Below are positions 25,067 to 34,695 of a stretch of 64,000 bases of DNA, piece after piece. Where the stretch lies: assembly GCA_035544895.1 (NCBI GenBank), contig DASZZM010000087.1:1-64000 (forward strand), written 5' to 3'. Under the pieces are notes generated by a model. It worked only from the letters and a program-made list of their open reading frames with translations. It had not been told where the DNA came from and did no database searches. How positions within the stretch are numbered: the first letter of the stretch is position 1; the number at the start of each line of letters is the position of its first letter. The stretch comes from JASLEW01 sp035544895 (GTDB lineage: Bacteria > Acidobacteriota > Thermoanaerobaculia > Multivoradales > UBA5704). The position numbers were made by a program, and so were the translations under genes.

Positions 25067-26373
25067 GCGTGTCGCCCACCGGCCCGCACCTCCCCGGCTG
25101 GCTGGCCGCGGAGCTCCGCCACGTCTGGCACCCCTATACCCAGATGCAGACCGCGCCGCCGCCCATCCCGCTCGAGCGCGCCGCGGGCATCTTCCTTTAC
25201 ACGCCGGATGGCCGCCGCTTCCTCGACGGCATCTCGTCGTGGTGGGTCAACATCCACGGCCACAGCCACCCACGCCTCAACCGCGCCCTCGCGGACCAGG
25301 CGGAGCGGCTGGCGCAGGTGATCTTTGCCGGCTTCACCCACGAGCCCGCGGCGCGCCTGGCCGCCGCCCTGGCGGCGCGCGCGCCAGGCCGGCTGCCGCG
25401 CGTTTTTTTTTCAGACGACGGCTCGACCGCGGTCGAGGTCGCTCTCAAGATGGCCTGCCAGCACTGGCGCAACCGCGGTCAGCCGCGGCGAACGCTGTTC
25501 GTGGCTTTCGACGACGCCTACCATGGCGACACCTTCGGCGCCATGGCGGCGGGTGGCGTCGCGGCCCTCCATGCGGTCTTCGGCGACCTCTTCTTCGCGG
25601 TGCGGCGGGCGCGGACGCCAAGCTCCGCCGCGCGCGGCACCGAGTCCCCGTCTCTGCTCGAGATCCTCGAGCGCGAAGGAGAACGGGTGGCGGCGGTGAT
25701 TCTCGAGCCGATCCTGCAAGGGGCGGGCGGCATGCAGATCCAGCCCGCCGCCTTCTTGCGCGAGGTGCGGGACGCGACGCGGCACCACGGCATTCCGCTG
25801 ATCGCCGACGAGGTGCTGACCGGCTTTGGCCGCACCGGCCGCCTCTTCGCCTGCGAGCACGGCCCCATCGAGCCCGACCTCCTCTGCCTGTCCAAGGCGC
25901 TGACCGGAGGCTACCTGCCGCTCGCCGCGACCCTGGCCAGCGACGAGATCTATCGCTCCTTCCTCGCCGCCGACCGCGCTCGCGCCCTCCATCACGGGCA
26001 TTCCTTCACCGCCAACGCGCTGGCCTGCGCCGTGGCCCTGGAGAGCCTCGCGCTGTTCGAGGAGGAAGACCGCCTGGCCCGCGTCGCGGGCCTCGAGCGG
26101 CTGTTCGGCGAGCGGCTGGCCCGCCTGACCGGCCACCGTCAGGTGACGGGTGTGCGCGGCATCGGCGCGGTCGCCGCCCTCGAGGTCGCGCCGGCCACCT
26201 CGGGCGGCTATCTCGACGCTCTCGGTCCGCGCCTCGCGCAGGCCTTTCTCGACCGCGGCCTGCTTTTGCGTCCCCTGGGCAACGTCGTCTATCTTCTTCC
26301 CCCCTACGTCATCACCGACGAGCAGGCGCACTGGGCCTTCGACATCGTCGAGGAGGTGCTGGACGGCCTCTGA
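25063..26373 (+). CDS. bioA: Adenosylmethionine-8-amino-7-oxononanoate aminotransferase
   Basis: The 436-residue class III PLP aminotransferase makes 7,8-diaminopelargonate using SAM as amino donor. BioA signatures are HVWHPYTQMQ, DGISSWWVNIHGHSHPRLN, FFSDDGSTAVEVALKMA, IADEVLTGFGRTG, and the PLP lysine K278 in CLSKALTGGYLPLA. The start is GTG at 25063, overlapping the bioD stop, with a ribosome-binding site (AGGAG) about ten bases upstream. It completes the bioB-F-D-A set. No bioC, bioH or other pimeloyl genes are nearby. Confidence 0.95.
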   Translation: MSVSPTGPHLPGWLAAELRHVWHPYTQMQTAPPPIPLERAAGIFLYTPDGRRFLDGISSWWVNIHGHSHPRLNRALADQAERLAQVIFAGFTHEPAARLAAALAARAPGRLPRVFFSDDGSTAVEVALKMACQHWRNRGQPRRTLFVAFDDAYHGDTFGAMAAGGVAALHAVFGDLFFAVRRARTPSSAARGTESPSLLEILEREGERVAAVILEPILQGAGGMQIQPAAFLREVRDATRHHGIPLIADEVLTGFGRTGRLFACEHGPIEPDLLCLSKALTGGYLPLAATLASDEIYRSFLAADRARALHHGHSFTANALACAVALESLALFEEEDRLARVAGLERLFGERLARLTGHRQVTGVRGIGAVAALEVAPATSGGYLDALGPRLAQAFLDRGLLLRPLGNVVYLLPPYVITDEQAHWAFDIVEEVLDGL

Positions 26374-26376
26374 ACC

Positions 26377-28520
<2,144 letters not shown>

Positions 28521-28524
<4 letters not shown>

Positions 28525-28582
28525 AACGAAACTCCCTTGCCCTGAGAAAGTGGGTGGGGGCGTCCCCTTCCCCCCCGGGCGC
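28521..28582 (-). repeat. Dispersed G-rich repeat, truncated copy E
   Basis: It begins CTAGAACGAAACTC and reaches GGGGGCGTCCCCTTCCCCCC. Both segments match, in reverse complement, the right end of copy B (32060-32124: GGGGACGCCCC... and GAGTCTCGTTCTAG). The left part of the element is absent. It overlaps the last bases of glgX and separates glgX from the convergent stressosome-like operon. Confidence 0.7.
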
Positions 28583-28586
28583 CGGG

Positions 28587-29093
28587 TCACCGGTAAAATC
28601 CGACCCTGATCTCCTTGCCGGCCGCGCAGGCCTCGGCGTGGCGGTACTCGAAGTGGTCGGCGAGGCGGACGACGGCGCCGAGGCCGGTGCCCAGGCCGCC
28701 GCGGCGGAGCAGGATGGCGGGATCGATCGGGCCGCGGTCGTCGCAGCCGTCGCGCATGGCGGTGGCAAGGTCGTGGATGGGCGGGCCGGCGTCGCGCGCC
28801 ACCACCATGAGCTCACCGCGCCCTTTTCCCGGGCCGTCGCGGCTCTCCTCCGCGGCCGCGAGCGCCAGGGCGATCTCGCCGCGCACGCCGTACTTGACGA
28901 TGTTCGAGGCCAGCTCGGAGACGACGATGGCAATCTCGGCGGCGCGCTTCCTGCCGAAACCGAGCTCGCGCGCCAGCCGCTGCGCCTGGTTGCGCGCGAT
29001 CGCCACGTCTTCCGGGGCGCGCACCGGGTAGACGACGCCCTCGCCGGCCGCCGCGGACCGGCGGCGCGGCCCATCGAGTTCCTCGCCGATCAC
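28587..29093 (-). CDS. RsbT/RsbW-like serine kinase or anti-sigma ATPase
   Basis: The 168-residue GHKL ATPase has the N box AEIAIVVSELASNIVKYG, the G1-like block VVARDAGPPIHD and the Gly-rich lid GGLGTGLGAVVRLAD. RsbT-type kinases phosphorylate STAS antagonists and switch partners to the phosphatase RsbU. This is the second such kinase in the operon. The start is GTG at 29093, 16 bases after the RsbR-like stop. It is the last gene of the operon. Confidence 0.85.
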   Translation of the reverse strand: MIGEELDGPRRRSAAAGEGVVYPVRAPEDVAIARNQAQRLARELGFGRKRAAEIAIVVSELASNIVKYGVRGEIALALAAAEESRDGPGKGRGELMVVARDAGPPIHDLATAMRDGCDDRGPIDPAILLRRGGLGTGLGAVVRLADHFEYRHAEACAAGKEIRVGFYR

Positions 29094-29109
29094 GCTCAGC
29101 CGCCGCGCT

Positions 29110-29796
29110 TCACAGCGCCTCCTCGATCCGGCGCCCGGGATGGGCCAGCTGCTCGGTCTCGCGCAGATGCAGCTGCAAGGCGTCGCGCAAGCTGCGCAGC
29201 GTGCGCACGCCGGTCAGGTCGACGCCGATGTGGGTGAGGGTCTGCGCGATGCCCGGGTTGATGCCGCTGATGATGCAGTCGGCGCCGAGCAGGCGCACCG
29301 CCTTGGCCATCTTGATGAAGTGGTCCGCGGTCTTGGTGTCCATCACGTCGATGCCGGTGATGTCGACGATGGCGGTGCGCGCCTGCTTGGCGACGATCGT
29401 CTCGAGCAGGGTCTCGGTCATCTCGGCGCTGCGCTGGCTGTCGACGATGCCGACCACCGGCAGGCAGAGGACTCCGGACCACACTTCGATGATCGGCGTC
29501 GAGAGGTCGCGGATGGCGGCTTGCTGCATCTCGATCGTCGCCAGCTTCGCGGCCAGCTCCTGGTTGGCCTCCTCGTGCTTGGCCAGGGCCTCGCGCAGGG
29601 CGCGCTTGGCTTCCGCGAGCTCCTCGATGAAGATGGTGAAGGCGGTCTCGAGCTCGGCGAACTCGTCCTCGGCGCCCGCGCTCTTGAGCAGGTCCAGGCA
29701 GGAGTCGAAATCCTCGATCGAAGCGTAGGACAGCGCTTCGATCACCCGCATCAAACGCCGGTCCTCGATGTCGATCTTCCCTGCCTCAGCGGCCAT
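29110..29796 (-). CDS. RsbR-like stressosome protein with C-terminal STAS domain
   Basis: The 228-residue protein has a helical N-terminal region (residues 1-100). A predicted coiled coil joins it to a C-terminal STAS domain. The STAS domain is of RsbR type: PVVGIVDSQRSAEMTETLL, IVDITGIDVMDTKTADHFIK (with the conserved Thr region phosphorylated in RsbR), LLGADCIISGINPGIAQTL and VRTLRSLRDALQ. RsbR forms the stressosome core with RsbS and senses input through its N-terminus. The N-terminal sensor has no recognisable ligand domain. Its ATG overlaps the end of the upstream gene by 11 bases. Confidence 0.88.
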   Translation of the reverse strand: MAAEAGKIDIEDRRLMRVIEALSYASIEDFDSCLDLLKSAGAEDEFAELETAFTIFIEELAEAKRALREALAKHEEANQELAAKLATIEMQQAAIRDLSTPIIEVWSGVLCLPVVGIVDSQRSAEMTETLLETIVAKQARTAIVDITGIDVMDTKTADHFIKMAKAVRLLGADCIISGINPGIAQTLTHIGVDLTGVRTLRSLRDALQLHLRETEQLAHPGRRIEEAL

Positions 29797-30241
29797 GCGC
29801 GGCGCCTCCGAGGGCGGGCTTGGCCTGCTGCAGGAGCTCCTGGCGCCGCCGCTCGATCCAGTCGCGCGCCTCCTCCTCGGTGTCCACGAACTTGAGAGGG
29901 ATCTTGTCGGCCTTCTTGGCGAACAAGTTGATGGCGGTGAAGATGAGCGTGGCGATGACCTTGGCCTTGAGCGGCGCCGAGAAGCCGATCATGCCGCGCA
30001 GCGGCAGCCGGGCCAGGGTCTCGGTGGCCAGCTTGCGCACGTCGGCGTCGATCCTCTGGAGCTCCGCGAGATCGATCAGGAAGTAGACGTTGGGGAGGTC
30101 CAGGGCCCATTCCAGGTGCCGCCTGTTGACCTCGTTCCCTTCTTCCGTCGTGCAGTGGCCGCGCAGCTTGAGGAAGATGATGTCCGGCGGCTCGAAGTAG
30201 GTGGTCTGCTTGCCGACATTCGGTTCACGTGAAAAGTTCAT
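29786..30241 (-). CDS. SpoIIAA-like STAS/SEC14-type protein
   Basis: The 151-residue protein has a single domain: PDIIFLKLRGHCTTEEGNEV, VYFLIDLAELQRIDADVRKL, GMIGFSAPLKAKVIATLIFT and VDTEEEARDWIERRR. This resembles the SpoIIAA-like (PF11964) fold that diverges from STAS and lacks the usual D-S phosphosite. Its role is unclear: a membrane or lipid interaction, or a structural STAS-like partner, are possibilities. It overlaps both neighbours by 4 and 11 bases, so its stoichiometry is probably coupled to the other stressosome components. Confidence 0.7.
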   Translation of the reverse strand: MNFSREPNVGKQTTYFEPPDIIFLKLRGHCTTEEGNEVNRRHLEWALDLPNVYFLIDLAELQRIDADVRKLATETLARLPLRGMIGFSAPLKAKVIATLIFTAINLFAKKADKIPLKFVDTEEEARDWIERRRQELLQQAKPALGGAAHGR

Positions 30242-30867
30242 GGTCTCGACCCTCCTGATGGTGAAAGTTGCGAGTCCTCCTCCAGCGCCGCGCCCCCCTG
30301 GTAGCCGAGGACGAGCGCCGTCGCGTCGTCATGCGCCTTGCCCCAACGCTCGACGATCCGCCTGGCCACGGCCGCGGGAGCGCCGGGCAGGCACGACTTG
30401 AGGTCCGCCCGGCTGGAGACGCCGTCGGACAGCATGCAGTAGACGTCTCCCGCCCGCATGGTGAACGGCATCACGCGGGTGGCGCGAACGCGGTGGCCCA
30501 CGATCCCGGCCAGGCAGAACACGCTCGGCGCGCGCCCGACGACCCCCTTGACCTCGATGTTGCCGACGCCGCAGAACTCGCCCTGTCCGTCCTCGCGGAG
30601 CTTGATCAGGCCGAGCGCCGCGCCGCGCGTCGATTGCAGCTCCTGGTGGCAGCGCATCAGGATCGCCTGGACGGGGAGGTCGCGGTGCTCGCGGATCACC
30701 TCGACCGCGCGGTGCGCCGCGTGCGACGACTCGGCTCCGTGGCCCAGACCGTCGACGACGGCGGCGATCAGGGCGCCGCCGCCCCCGCCGCCGTCATCGA
30801 CCAGGAAGGTGTCGCCGCACACCGTCAGCCCTAAGAACGGGCGGCTGTAACCGCCGGCGGCAGTCAC
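30238..30867 (-). CDS. RsbX-like PP2C-family serine phosphatase
   Basis: The 209-residue protein is a short SpoIIE/PP2C-type phosphatase. It has DTFLVDDGGGGGGALIAAVV, then DGLGHGAESSHAA (metal-binding DGxGHG), a GVGNIEV strand, LSDGVSS and the C-terminal HDDATALVLGY. RsbX dephosphorylates RsbS/RsbR and resets the stressosome. The start is GTG at 30867, overlapping the upstream kinase stop. Confidence 0.88.
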   Translation of the reverse strand: MTAAGGYSRPFLGLTVCGDTFLVDDGGGGGGALIAAVVDGLGHGAESSHAAHRAVEVIREHRDLPVQAILMRCHQELQSTRGAALGLIKLREDGQGEFCGVGNIEVKGVVGRAPSVFCLAGIVGHRVRATRVMPFTMRAGDVYCMLSDGVSSRADLKSCLPGAPAAVARRIVERWGKAHDDATALVLGYQGGAALEEDSQLSPSGGSRP

Positions 30868-31556
30868 TGGCCGCTCCGGTCGTGCTTGAACACGCAGCTG
30901 ACCCTGGTCCCTCTGCCCGGCCGGGTGTCGAGATGGAAGTCGTCCACCAGCTTCTGCACCGCCACCAGGCCCTTGCCCAGGCCGCGCTCCGACTTGAAAG
31001 AGCCGGCAAAGATGGCCTCGACCTTGGCAGGGTCGATTCCCGGCCCTTCATCCGCCGCGACGATCTCGAGCCGCGTCCCCTTGCCGTCGCGCACCGTGCG
31101 CAGGTCGATGCTCCCTTTGCCGGCGTAGAACACGATGTTGCGGGCGAGCTCCGAGACCGCGGTCGCCACCTTGACCGAGGCGAACTTGGAGAGGCCGAGA
31201 CGCACCGCCTCGGACCAGGCCTCCAGGCGCGCCGCCGCGATGTCCCTCTCGCCCTCGATGGGGAGCTTCCTGGCGCGGTCGAGCTCCGGGCCGGGTGGCG
31301 CGGCGGCGGCGTCGCGGCCGGAGGGCTCATCTCCGAGGACGCGCGCGCAGGAAGAGATCAGCTCGCCGCTGCGGGCCGGCGCGAACAGGCGGATCGAGCT
31401 CTCGATCTCGGCCTGCACGGCCTGGCGGTCCCGCGGCGAGAGCCGCTGCACGGGAAGGCTCGCGATGCCGCCGAGCCGGCGGAAGATGCTGCGCTGGGTG
31501 ATCGCGGAGATCGACCCGGAGAGGATGGCCGCGATCTCGCTTTCGACCGTCTTCAT
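30864..31556 (-). CDS. RsbT-like switch kinase with an N-terminal extension
   Basis: The 230-residue protein has a GHKL ATPase domain in the last 130 residues: KVATAVSELARNIVFYAGKG (N box), AADEGPGID (G1) and GLGKGLVAVQKLVDDF (G2). A roughly 95-residue helical N-terminal extension precedes it (IAAILSGSISAITQRSIFRR). RsbT normally has only about 133 residues, so the extension is an addition. It overlaps the RsbS gene by four bases (ATGA). Confidence 0.87.
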   Translation of the reverse strand: MKTVESEIAAILSGSISAITQRSIFRRLGGIASLPVQRLSPRDRQAVQAEIESSIRLFAPARSGELISSCARVLGDEPSGRDAAAAPPGPELDRARKLPIEGERDIAAARLEAWSEAVRLGLSKFASVKVATAVSELARNIVFYAGKGSIDLRTVRDGKGTRLEIVAADEGPGIDPAKVEAIFAGSFKSERGLGKGLVAVQKLVDDFHLDTRPGRGTRVSCVFKHDRSGQ

Positions 31557-31915
31557 GCTCGGAGATCGAGCCGCGCGAGCGCCGCGTCGAGGTTGAGGGC
31601 AGTGCTGACGGAGTCGAGCTCGACGCCCATCTCGATCAGGGTCATGGCCACGGCCGGACGGATGCCGACCATGTAGCAGTCCGCGCCGAGAAGGCGCACC
31701 GACTTGCCGATGTCGTTGAGGATCCTGGTGATGTAGCTGTCGATCACCTCGACCGTCGAAACATCGAGGATGACGCCTCTGGTGCCCTCGCTACGCACCC
31801 GCGCGATCAGGGTCTCCTGGAGATCGAGGGCGAGCCGGTCGTGAAGCTCGGTCTGCACGCTCACCAGCAGGCAGTTGCGGATCTTGATGATCGGAACCTG
31901 CTGTTGCCCTTGCAT
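31553..31915 (-). CDS. rsbS: RsbS-like STAS antagonist
   Basis: The 120-residue STAS protein closely resembles RsbS: PIIKIRNCLLVSVQTELHD, RLALDLQETLIARV, GVILDVSTVEVIDSYITRIL with candidate phosphoserine S60 in the DSY motif, and GADCYMVGIRPAVAMTLIEM. RsbS binds and holds RsbT in the stressosome until phosphorylated. I chose the ATG at 31915 because GAGGAG lies at good spacing; the upstream GTG at 31933 contains that site. It is the first gene of the operon. Confidence 0.88.
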   Translation of the reverse strand: MQGQQQVPIIKIRNCLLVSVQTELHDRLALDLQETLIARVRSEGTRGVILDVSTVEVIDSYITRILNDIGKSVRLLGADCYMVGIRPAVAMTLIEMGVELDSVSTALNLDAALARLDLRA

Positions 31916-31970
31916 CGCGTGCGCGCTCCTCACGAGCTGGTCTGCTTCTTAGCTGCCACCGCCTGCGGCG

Positions 31971-32124
31971 ACCCCGAGGGATGAAACGGCGCTGCGAAGC
32001 GGCGGTGGTGGACTACTCAAAGCATCTATTCGATCGCCCCCCGCAACCCCTCGATCCCCTTCCCTCCCCTCCGGGGGGGGAAGGGGACGCCCCCTCCCTC
32101 TCAGAGCAGGTGAGTCTCGTTCTA
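31971..32124 (+). repeat. Dispersed G-rich repeat, copy B
   Basis: It spans ACCCCGAGGGATGAAACGGC to GAGTCTCGTTCTAG and contains CTACTCAAAGCATCTATTCG. The C-rich hairpin half has TCCCCTTCCC opposed by GGGGAAGGGGA. It lies in the divergent region between the rsbS-like operon and the DinB gene. A 15-base segment just upstream (CTTCTTAGCTGCCAC, about 31946-31960) recurs on the other side of copy C. Confidence 0.8.
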
Positions 32125-32188
32125 GGTCCCACCGGCTGAGCCGCGGGCCCGTCCCCCGAGTTCCCTCGCGTTGAATAGCGGGCGTGGT

Positions 32189-32275
32189 TTTAGCATGTTC
32201 AGGGCTAAAGAGTCCATCGTCACACTATTACGGCGAAACTGCTCTCTTGCTAAGAGAGGTGCCGGAAAGCGGCAA
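32189..32275 (+). promoter_or_regulatory. Three consecutive short hairpins upstream of the DinB gene
   Basis: TTTAGC/GCTAAA (32189-32209), CTCTCTT-GCT-AAGAGAG (32242-32258) and TGCCG-GAAAG-CGGCA (32260-32274) follow one another in a locally AT-richer stretch. A possible -10 element, TAGACT, lies at 32292-32297. The element could be a structured leader or operator set. I recognise no riboswitch class. The region 31916-32338 otherwise holds only copy B. Confidence 0.3.
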
Positions 32276-32338
32276 GAGTGAGCCGGTGCGATAGACTCGC
32301 CACCGCGCCGCCGGCGCGGGACACCAGGAGAGGCCGCC

Positions 32339-32887
32339 ATTTCCGAGCTCAGTAATCTCGCGGGGAGATCTCGCGCCGCCGCCGATGCCTACGTGGCCGG
32401 CATCCTGGCGCTGCTCGCCGATCGCGATCCGCTGGCCGTTCTCGAGGAGCTCCCAGGGGCCGTGGCGGAGGCGACGGACGGGCTCGACGAGGCGGCGCTG
32501 CGCCTTCCCGAGGCCTCCGGCAAGTGGTCGATCCTGCAGGTCGTCCAGCACCTGGCCGACTCGGACCTGGTCAGCGGCTACCGCCTCCGCCTGATCGTCG
32601 CCCAGCCGGGATCGCAGATCCAGGGCTACGACCAGGATCTGTGGGTCCGCGAGCTGCGTTACGACGAGGCGAGCCTGGCCGACTCCCTCGAGCAGCTCAC
32701 CGCCTTGCGCCGCGCCAACCTGCGGCTGCTGCGCTCGCTGGACGCTGCCGGCCTCGCGCGCTCCGGAGTGCATTCCGAGAGAGGGCCGGAGTCGGCCGAC
32801 AAGCTGATGCGGCTGATGGCCGGCCACGACCTCGTCCACCGCCGCCAGATCGAGAGGATCCGCCGGGCAATCGCCGGCCGGGCTTGA
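32339..32887 (+). CDS. DinB-family (DUF664-like) metal-binding protein with an apparent ATT start
   Basis: The 182-residue product has the DinB four-helix pattern: KWSILQVVQHLADSDLVSGY (with the His ligand), then ERGPESADKLMRLMAGHDLV and HRRQIERIR (further His ligands). Such proteins act in bacillithiol- or glutathione-type transfer or as unknown hydrolases. From the stop codon at 32279 to 32393 the frame has no ATG, GTG or TTG. The ATT at 32339 is preceded by AGGAGAGG at five bases, the correct spacing for a start. Starting at GTG 32393 would remove 18 residues that look like normal DinB N-terminal helix. Confidence 0.8.
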   Translation: MSELSNLAGRSRAAADAYVAGILALLADRDPLAVLEELPGAVAEATDGLDEAALRLPEASGKWSILQVVQHLADSDLVSGYRLRLIVAQPGSQIQGYDQDLWVRELRYDEASLADSLEQLTALRRANLRLLRSLDAAGLARSGVHSERGPESADKLMRLMAGHDLVHRRQIERIRRAIAGRA

Positions 32888-32915
32888 ACCGCGGCGCCGC
32901 GGATCCGCTGGCGGA

Positions 32916-34544
32916 TTAATCCAGCCAGTAGGCGCGCGCCAGCTCGGCAAAGGCGGCGACCTGGCGGCGTTGCCAGGCGGCGTCGCGCCCCAGCTCGCCG
33001 GCCAGCAGGGCGGCGACACGCGGCGCGATCTCGGCGCTCGCCCGGGCGTCGAGGAAGAGGGCGCGGGTGCGCCGCGCCAGGGCGTCTTCGACGGTGCGCG
33101 CCATCTCGTGGCGGGCGGCCCAGACGATCTCGCAGGCGCGGTAGGGGAGGCGGGGGTGGAGGAGCTCTCCCCAGTCCGGGCGCTCCGCGGCGAGCCGCGC
33201 CAGGGCGGGAGCGTCAGTTCCGTAAGCCGCCCGGGAGGCGTCGCCCGCGTCCCGCTCTGCGCGGGCGGCGCGGCGCTGTTCGACGGGCGCCTCCTCTTCC
33301 CGGCCGGTTTCGCCGGCGAGCGGCGCGCCGTGCAGCCGCAGCTCGGCGGTCACCGAACGGCGCTCCGGCAACCCGGCCAGCAGGGCCGCGGCGTCGATCG
33401 CATCCTGGCCCATTTTCCGGTAGATGGTCCATTTGCCCCCGGTGACCGTGACCAGTCCGGAGGCCGAGACCAGCAACGAATGGTCGCGGCTGATCGTGGC
33501 GGTAGTGGTGTCGGCTCCGCGCGGCGCGCCGACCAGCGGCCGCAGGCCGGCGAAACAGGAAAGGACGTCGCTCGGCGTTGGATGGCGCGCCAGATAGCGG
33601 GCGGCGTGGGAGAGCAGGAACTCGATCTCCTGGGGCAGGGCCCGCGGCTCGAGCGCGGCGGCGGCGACGGGTGTGTCGGTAGTCCCTACCACCACCCGCC
33701 CCAGCCAGGGCACCGCAAAGAGGACCCGCCCGTCGTCGGTATGCGGCACCAGGATGGCGCTGTCGCCGGGCAGGAACTCCCGATCGAGCACCAGGTGGAC
33801 TCCTTGGCTGGGAGTGACCAGAGGCTCGCTCCCCGGCTCGTCGAGGCGGCGCACCTCGTCGGCAAACACTCCGGTGGCGTTGATCACCGCCCGGGCCGCG
33901 ATCTCGATCTCCTCGCCGCTCTCCTCGTCGCGGGCGCTGACGCCGGCCACCTCGCCCGCTCTCTTGCGCAGCCCGACGACCCGCATGGCGTTGACCGGCA
34001 CTCCGCCGAGGTCGGCCACGGTGCGGGCCAGGGTCGCGGCCAGGCGGGCGTCGTCGAACTGGGCGTCGTGGTAGACGACGCCGCCGCGCAATCCGTGCGG
34101 CTCGACGGTCGGGATCAGCGCCAGCGTCTCTTCACGCGACAGGCGGTGCGACGGTCCCAGCCCCAGCCGGCCGGCCAGCAGGTCGTAGACCTTGAGTCCG
34201 GCGCCATAGAACGGCCCTTCCCACCACTCGTAGTTGGGCATGACGAAACGCAAGTTGTGCACCAGGTGAGGGGCGTTGCGCAGCAGCAGGCCGCGCTCGT
34301 GCAGCGCCTCGATCACCAGCGAGAGATTGCCCTGGCGCAGATAGCGCACGCCGCCATGGACCAGCTTGGTGCTGCGGCTCGAAGTCCCCTTCGCGAAGTC
34401 GGCGGCTTCGAGCAGGGCGGTGCGATAGCCGCGCGACGCCGCCTCGACCGCGGCGCCAAGGCCGGTGGCGCCGCCGCCGATGACCAGCACGTCCCAGGGC
34501 TCTGCGGCCTCACGCAGCCGGGACAGCATGACCTCGCGTTGCAT
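32916..34544 (-). CDS. glpD: Aerobic glycerol-3-phosphate dehydrogenase
   Basis: The 542-residue FAD enzyme oxidises glycerol-3-phosphate to dihydroxyacetone phosphate and passes electrons to quinones at the inner membrane. It has the N-terminal FAD motif VLVIGGGATGLGAAVEAASR, GTSSRSTKLVHGGVRYL, GPSHRLSREE, TDTPV, CFAGLRPLV and TVTGGKWTIYRKMGQDA, all conserved in GlpD. ATG at 34544 is used; an ATG at 34529 is also possible. No glpK or glpF is adjacent. Confidence 0.95.
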   Translation of the reverse strand: MQREVMLSRLREAAEPWDVLVIGGGATGLGAAVEAASRGYRTALLEAADFAKGTSSRSTKLVHGGVRYLRQGNLSLVIEALHERGLLLRNAPHLVHNLRFVMPNYEWWEGPFYGAGLKVYDLLAGRLGLGPSHRLSREETLALIPTVEPHGLRGGVVYHDAQFDDARLAATLARTVADLGGVPVNAMRVVGLRKRAGEVAGVSARDEESGEEIEIAARAVINATGVFADEVRRLDEPGSEPLVTPSQGVHLVLDREFLPGDSAILVPHTDDGRVLFAVPWLGRVVVGTTDTPVAAAALEPRALPQEIEFLLSHAARYLARHPTPSDVLSCFAGLRPLVGAPRGADTTTATISRDHSLLVSASGLVTVTGGKWTIYRKMGQDAIDAAALLAGLPERRSVTAELRLHGAPLAGETGREEEAPVEQRRAARAERDAGDASRAAYGTDAPALARLAAERPDWGELLHPRLPYRACEIVWAARHEMARTVEDALARRTRALFLDARASAEIAPRVAALLAGELGRDAAWQRRQVAAFAELARAYWLD

Positions 34545-34695
34545 CGCCCTCTCTGATTCCGGATCGAGACGGGCCGCGTCGAGCCTGCCGGTGGGCGGCA
34601 GGTGCGGACGGCTCGCTCACTGGAGTATGCATCGGTCCTGGTATGCTTTAGCAGTCCAGCGCTCGACGCGCTAGCCCGGTTGCGGAGGAAAGGTC

